From Cytospora piceicola (taxonomy: Eukaryota > Ascomycota > Sordariomycetes > Diaporthales > Cytosporaceae), in the NCBI GenBank assembly GCA_023375675.1, contig JALQBC010000002.1:1178001-1242000 (forward strand): a stretch of 64,000 nt of DNA. The letters run 5' to 3'. The notes below the pieces were generated by a model. The model had not been told where the DNA came from. It saw only the letters and a program-made list of their open reading frames with translations, and made no database searches. Shown here piece after piece: positions 59,461 to 64,000 of the stretch (its first letter is position 1; each line of letters opens with the position of its first letter). Both the position numbers and the translations under genes were made by a program.

Positions 59461-61824
59461 CTAGGTTCTCTCTGATGGCTTCTCCCATTTGATAGGATGC
59501 ACAAGCATGCTCCTCAGGCAGAGTCGACCCGTGCTATCCTCTCGGCTCTCCTCCTCCAAGCCTCCACGCACTGTACCCTCGCCGGCTCGTCCCCCATGCT
59601 CATCACGTCCGTCATGCTGGGCATATCCCAACCAGCGGCGCCACAAAAGACCGGCAAACTCACTATTATAGTACCAGCTGGTACCTGCGTGGTTGTGCTC
59701 GTTATTCAGATCGAAGGGAGAGCCGTGGCCACCGGTGCTATGGTCGAGACCTCCATTGAACGCCCAGTCGACCCTCTCAATTTCCCAGTTCCTGTCCAGG
59801 AAGACTGGGTGAGGCGCGTAGACAGCCTTGAGCCCGTGGTGGAATGCCATGGTGGCGGGGAACATCTCAGAGAACATGCTGTGGTGCAGGCGCCAAGTCT
59901 CCTCGTGCATAATCCCGAGGAGGCGTCGTGAAAGCCGCGAGGCTGTGACAATTGCACATCGGCGAGGCGGGACCGGCTGCCTACGGTCATACCCCGTCAC
60001 ATCTTCCGCAAAAACCCAGCCGGAATCTTCAACATCGAAGATAGGGTTGAGAGTAATCAAATCTGCTTCCTCGTTGATGCCACACTCGGCGTTGTCTCTT
60101 CTGCCGGTGCAAGTGTCGGGCATGAAGCTACGACCGCGCTCCTGAGCACGGAGTGGCTGCTTATTGGAGAAGTCAACAGGACCAAAAATAGGTTCTTGAC
60201 CAGCGTTCTTGGTTTCCTGGTGAACTAGTTCCGTGAAGTTGGACCAGCTGCCGTGATAGCCGGGAACATAATACTTTTGCGACCGCTCCCAGAGCCCCAC
60301 ACGGCTCTGCTGCTTGGCCCACGACCCCAGTCGATCAAACAGCTCGTAGTAATTCCCAACATATCTCATATCCATCTCCCAGTTCCAGAAGTGCTCATAC
60401 TCGGGGTGCATCATTGCGAAGTGCTGGAGAGGCATGTGCGCGGAGCGGTATACGCCGTGAATATCCTGATTTGATGGGTTCTTGAACGATTCCCCGAACC
60501 GTCCTGGATAAAGAAGCTCCATTTGGGCGTGGGACCATAATGTGGTGATCGATTGGAACTCGGGCGGCATGTTGACATCGAGAATCTCCTGTGCCGTCTC
60601 CGCATCCGCCCAGATGGGTTGTTCATTGTCCTTGACATGAAGGAGAAAGTGTACAGTATATTCCCCGCCTGACCGCAGGGACAGTTCGGAAATCATGGCG
60701 CGGAAGTTGAGGATGGCGAGATGGGTCCACTGGAAACCGACGTAAGTGCGGATAACGACTGCGATGCGACTGATCTTCTGTTTGGAATCTGTGCCGAGAT
60801 ACGACTCCGTACCCTTCCTGACCCTGTACTGTTCGGGTGCCTCTTCAGGCTCGAAGAATCGCTCGCGGTTCTTCTCGGAACATCGTTGCTGCAATTTGCC
60901 CCAATCTGTGTTGTGATAGTTGATCCTGCCAGTCCTGTTCCACACGAACTCGTTTCCTTCACTTTCAGTGTCAAGTCCTTCTCCGACCCCTCCATCCTCG
61001 AGGCTGTATCCCAGCCCGTAGGGCCCATATCGGCCGAATCGATCGTAACAGACATCTTCTCGGATGCCAAGCAGTTCGTGGGATCCTAATGCGGGCTGTG
61101 CTACTCCCTGCGGAACTCCAGCATAGACATACAAGTCTGGAACTGAGACCTTGTCTTCGAGGTCGATATAGCACTGCTGAACGGGATAGTACTTGTCCCT
61201 GTACTCAGATGAGTGGTAGTCGGGCTGTGGCACGTAGGGTGTCGGAGTCGGGAGGGAGGAGCTGACGGAAATGGTGATGATCGGAGGCGAATCTGGCTGG
61301 GCAGGAAACTCGGGGATATACTGCGAGAGAGGTACTAGGGTCTTCAGGCCGTTGAAGTAGCCATCCATGCTGGAAGGGTCGTTAGTGAATGCAAGAGCAG
61401 ACCGGGTTGGGATTCGAATTTCGACTCACTGCTTGTACTTGAGCCAGTGTAGGGGACCACGACCAATGTCGTCCCAGTCTCCCTTTCCGCTTCTGGAGAT
61501 GTCAATGGTCACTTTCTGCTCAATAGTGCCAATAGTCATCTTGCTGGCCGGGACTTGGCTGCCTTTCCTGAAGTCGACTAGATCCAGAATCCTTCCGTGA
61601 CTGGTCTGTACTCCTCCGCCAAACAGTATCATACAAAGCAGGACAATGACAGTAACGCTCCAGATTATCAGACGCCTATAGAGGCAATGACTGAGGAGGG
61701 CCCGCATGGGGAATTTTCGAGGGGACTGGACCGGTGGTGGCAACATCGAGGTACTCTTGCGCGACGAAGGTGAGGGGGCTCTCAGCTTCAGATTCGGTGA
61801 TGTGGAACGTGAAACACAATCCAT
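59461..61824 (-). CDS. DUF3405 type II membrane protein, putative glycosyltransferase-like
   Basis: Member of the fungal DUF3405 family; biochemical role unknown, often suspected to act on sugars in the secretory pathway. Exon 1 is 61824-61430, a 60-bp intron 61429-61370 (GTGAGT..TTCCAG) and exon 2 61369-59461, giving 767 codons. The N-terminal 50 residues are Ser/Pro/Arg-rich, followed by one membrane anchor at 52-70 (LIIWSVTVIVLLCMILFGG), so the bulk faces the lumen. The split codon at the intron gives KYKHMDGYFNGL, a conserved start of the family core. Other conserved-looking blocks are VVIRTYVGFQWT, HFWNWEMDMRYVGN, YYELFDRLGSWAKQQ and EEADLITLNPIFD. The last also resembles sequence seen around the acidic site of the family. 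The C-terminal WYYNSEFAGLLWRRWLGY is intact. No sign of damage. Confidence 0.92.
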
Positions 61825-63549
61825 AGTAGATAGACAAAGAAAGATATGAAAAGAACGAATGACAAATGAAGCTGCTCGAAGCAGTTGCTGGTGGTGGTGG
61901 TGGTGGTGGTAATGGTGTGCAGAAGACAGCTTCAGATCAAGCTGAGCTTGACAAAGACTGTGTCAGGTATCGTGTAAAGGCTTCAATTCTGGCCGAAAAG
62001 AAACTTTGAAAGTCTTGGCCTCAATAACCACTCGAGTGCGACAACAGGAAGGAGCGTGTTTGGGTGTTTAGATGTCTAGGTGCTTTGCTTGGAGTGATGG
62101 CGAGGACCTGGTAGTTGTTTAGTGGGTGTGGGGCGATAGTAGCCAAACCACACAAAAGGTAGGGTTCACCACTCGAGGGAAAGACAGAATGGAAGGTCTG
62201 TAAAAAGAAGGCTGGCGAAAAGTCAGGGTCTGAGTTTGAGGTAATGGGAAGATGGTGCTGTCTGCGTGCGAGAGGGCGAGGAAGCAGCACTGTCTGTCGC
62301 CTGCTAAGGAGGGAGGAAGGAGGAAGGAGGCAGAAGGAAAGCACCCTGTAGGTAGACAGGTAGACAGGTAGATAGGTACTTACTTAGGTAGACAGGTAAA
62401 CAGACACACCCAAGCATGTGAATTTGGAAGCTGTAAGTACCTAAGTATCAAATGGAAACAAACAAACAGAAAGCCAAATACAAACCAAAAACAAGTCCCA
62501 ACAAGTCTTGGTTTTCAGCACATAATACAATCATTTGTCCCCATGTAATTTGGTCAGACGAGGTTAGACAGACAGACAGACATGAAGGAAAAGGGAGGCG
62601 AATATTGCAAAGACAATTGCAGGAATACCCAGAGATTTAGGTACCTACTCAGGACTTGGAATGTATCATTGTGTGCCCATCAACCGTAGTATCTATCTAT
62701 GTAACCTTGAACTCATACATACCTAGGTAGTCAAAGTGATACGACGGACGGTCGGACCAGAGCTTTGGATATGCGCCGTTTAAATCTCCTTTAAACCTTG
62801 GGAGTTTACTTTTAAAGTAACCACTAAGTATCATCTCCATCACCTTGTGTACTAAGTAGGTTGAAGAAACTAACCGATAACTAGAAGTTCTACCAGAACA
62901 GTTGCCAGACCCACTCCCCCTTCATCACCATTTCTAATCGCGATCCCAGCTATACTACTGCATACAAGATCGCAACTCAAAGATCATGCACTAGGCCTGT
63001 CAGTCACGGCTTCCAGCATCTAACTAACCAGGCGGCTGGCTGTGGTCGAGGCTGTTGTGCTATGGCTTTACTGAGGGTCGACTCGCTCGACTCCATCCAA
63101 GAGCCAAATAGGCCCGGGGTCATCGCTCGAAAATGCAAAGACTTATCTCCAATAAACATCATTCCCCCGAAAACAATCATCTTACACAAAGTTGCACAAC
63201 GGTGGATACCGCCCTTCGGCAGTCATAGAACGAGCTGGTGACAAAGGGCAAACACAGGCCGAGTACAGCAACACCAGATATTTGTTCCATCTTACAGTAC
63301 TACCATGGCATAGCAGGTAACCCAAGTTACTATCGCCGGGCAATGAAGTCGTACAGGCGAGTGAGTGCCTCGTTACCTCAAACAACATCACTACAGAAAC
63401 TGTTTATGCACGGCAAAGCAGTGAACCACACCCACATTTCATGTAGATGTTGGATTCGTACTTAGTTGGGCAAGTATAAGACAATGCTTGTTTTTGTACC
63501 ACCCAGACTAACTACGAGTCAACAGACTTCGCAGGTAATTTGTCCGGCC
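61825..63549. other. Intergenic region with short microsatellites
   Basis: Contains a GGT trinucleotide repeat near 61889-61910, AGGTAGAC-type repeats at about 62349-62398, and an ACCTAGGT palindrome near 62732. No gene recognised. Confidence 0.6.
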
Positions 63550-64000
63550 TCAAACATTCTGGTCTGCCTTCTCTCGCCAGACAGCAGCGCCGGCCTCCGG
63601 CTGAGATACCGCCGGAGCCTCCACACTCCGTGATAATACAGACTCCTTCTTCTCCTCCGAGTCGATATGCCCATCACTGAGCTGGTTCTCATCATGGACC
63701 GTAGTCTCCGGACTCGATGGACCTTCCACGCCCCTTGCCGCCCCCACCCCCTTCTCCCTCTCCACCCTCCTAAACCTCTCCGCTCTCCGTCTCTGATCTA
63801 CCCTCTCCCTCCACCCCCGTCCCCAAACAACCGTCGCCCACGTCCCAGCAGCACTCAAGACCAGGAACAAGGCACTGATCGTGCTGAACCACCCAACACC
63901 GATGCTCTCCACGGCAGGCAGGACCACCGCCGTGCCGAGACACGCAAACAGGTACCTGACAAAGTAGTTCCCGGCGATGACGTCGCTCCCGCGGCCCTGC
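63550..64000 (-). CDS. Major facilitator superfamily transporter, C-terminal end, truncated by window edge
   Basis: Membrane transporter of the MFS, probably a drug/proton antiporter of the fungal type. The frame is open from the right edge (64000) to a TGA at 63550, about 149 codons. The visible part has RGSDVIAGNYFVRYLFACLG and then a last hydrophobic segment VGWFSTISALFLVLSAAGTW. It ends the membrane part with VVWGRGWRERVDQRRR, a basic cytosolic end common in these transporters. A roughly 90-residue hydrophilic, acidic tail follows. The N-terminal helices lie outside the window, so substrate class cannot be judged. Confidence 0.8.
   Translation of the reverse strand, partial: QGRGSDVIAGNYFVRYLFACLGTAVVLPAVESIGVGWFSTISALFLVLSAAGTWATVVWGRGWRERVDQRRRAERFRRVEREKGVGAARGVEGPSSPETTVHDENQLSDGHIDSEEKKESVLSRSVEAPAVSQPEAGAAVWREKADQNV

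Noticed and set aside
1..64000. tRNA, rRNA or CRISPR features
   Set aside because: I looked for T-loop consensus sequences with pairing arms and for spaced repeats and found none that hold up; CRISPR is not expected in a fungus.

Overview
The window comes from a filamentous ascomycete (Pezizomycotina). The genes have short phase-variable introns of mostly 52-90 bp with GT..AG ends and CTAAC-like branch sites. They include fungal-specific families (Zn2Cys6 regulator, HET, DUF3405, Lys2, endopolygalacturonase), and there is an AT-rich island whose C-to-T and G-to-A pattern looks like repeat-induced point mutation (RIP). The gene set and the many ACCTAGGT-type palindromes between genes suggest a Sordariomycete, possibly a plant-associated Glomerellales-like fungus. 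That placement is inference.

Left part (1-13 kb): the 5' part of MED1 (minus strand, cut by the window edge), a secreted GH28 endopolygalacturonase (minus), then a divergent pair. The pair is a CSA/Ckn1-type WD40 repair protein (minus) and a small Rrn10-like RNA polymerase I factor (plus). A 491-bp AT-rich element with long terminal inverted repeats sits in their shared promoter. From 13.06 to 26.43 kb I see no credible gene. This is a very long upstream region for the 1152-residue Zn2Cys6 regulator at 26.4-30.2 kb, and it is rich in pyrimidine tracts, C/G homopolymers and short palindromes.

Middle part (31-42 kb): ATG5 (minus, unusually long introns), a Gly/Thr/His repeat protein carrying four copies of an ADPRVDSDRD-type motif (minus), a beta-carbonic anhydrase with a GC-rich tail (minus), and a small four-helix MARVEL-like membrane protein (minus).

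Right part (42.5-64 kb): a heavily mutated 6.56-kb Ty1/copia retrotransposon with both LTRs, lying directly beside a broken HET-domain gene. These are followed by a small secreted lysozyme/lytic-transglycosylase-like protein (plus), a Lys2-type alpha-aminoadipate reductase (plus), a DUF3405 membrane protein (minus) and the C-terminal end of an MFS transporter (minus, cut by the right edge). The most striking single observation is in the LYS2 gene: the conserved reading frame can only be restored by a 52-bp intron with AT..AC ends.

The genes do not form an obvious pathway cluster. They are mostly independent housekeeping or lifestyle genes, with one transposon/HET pseudogene island. Splice junctions were inferred by reading-frame continuity and family conservation; none is confirmed by transcript data here.
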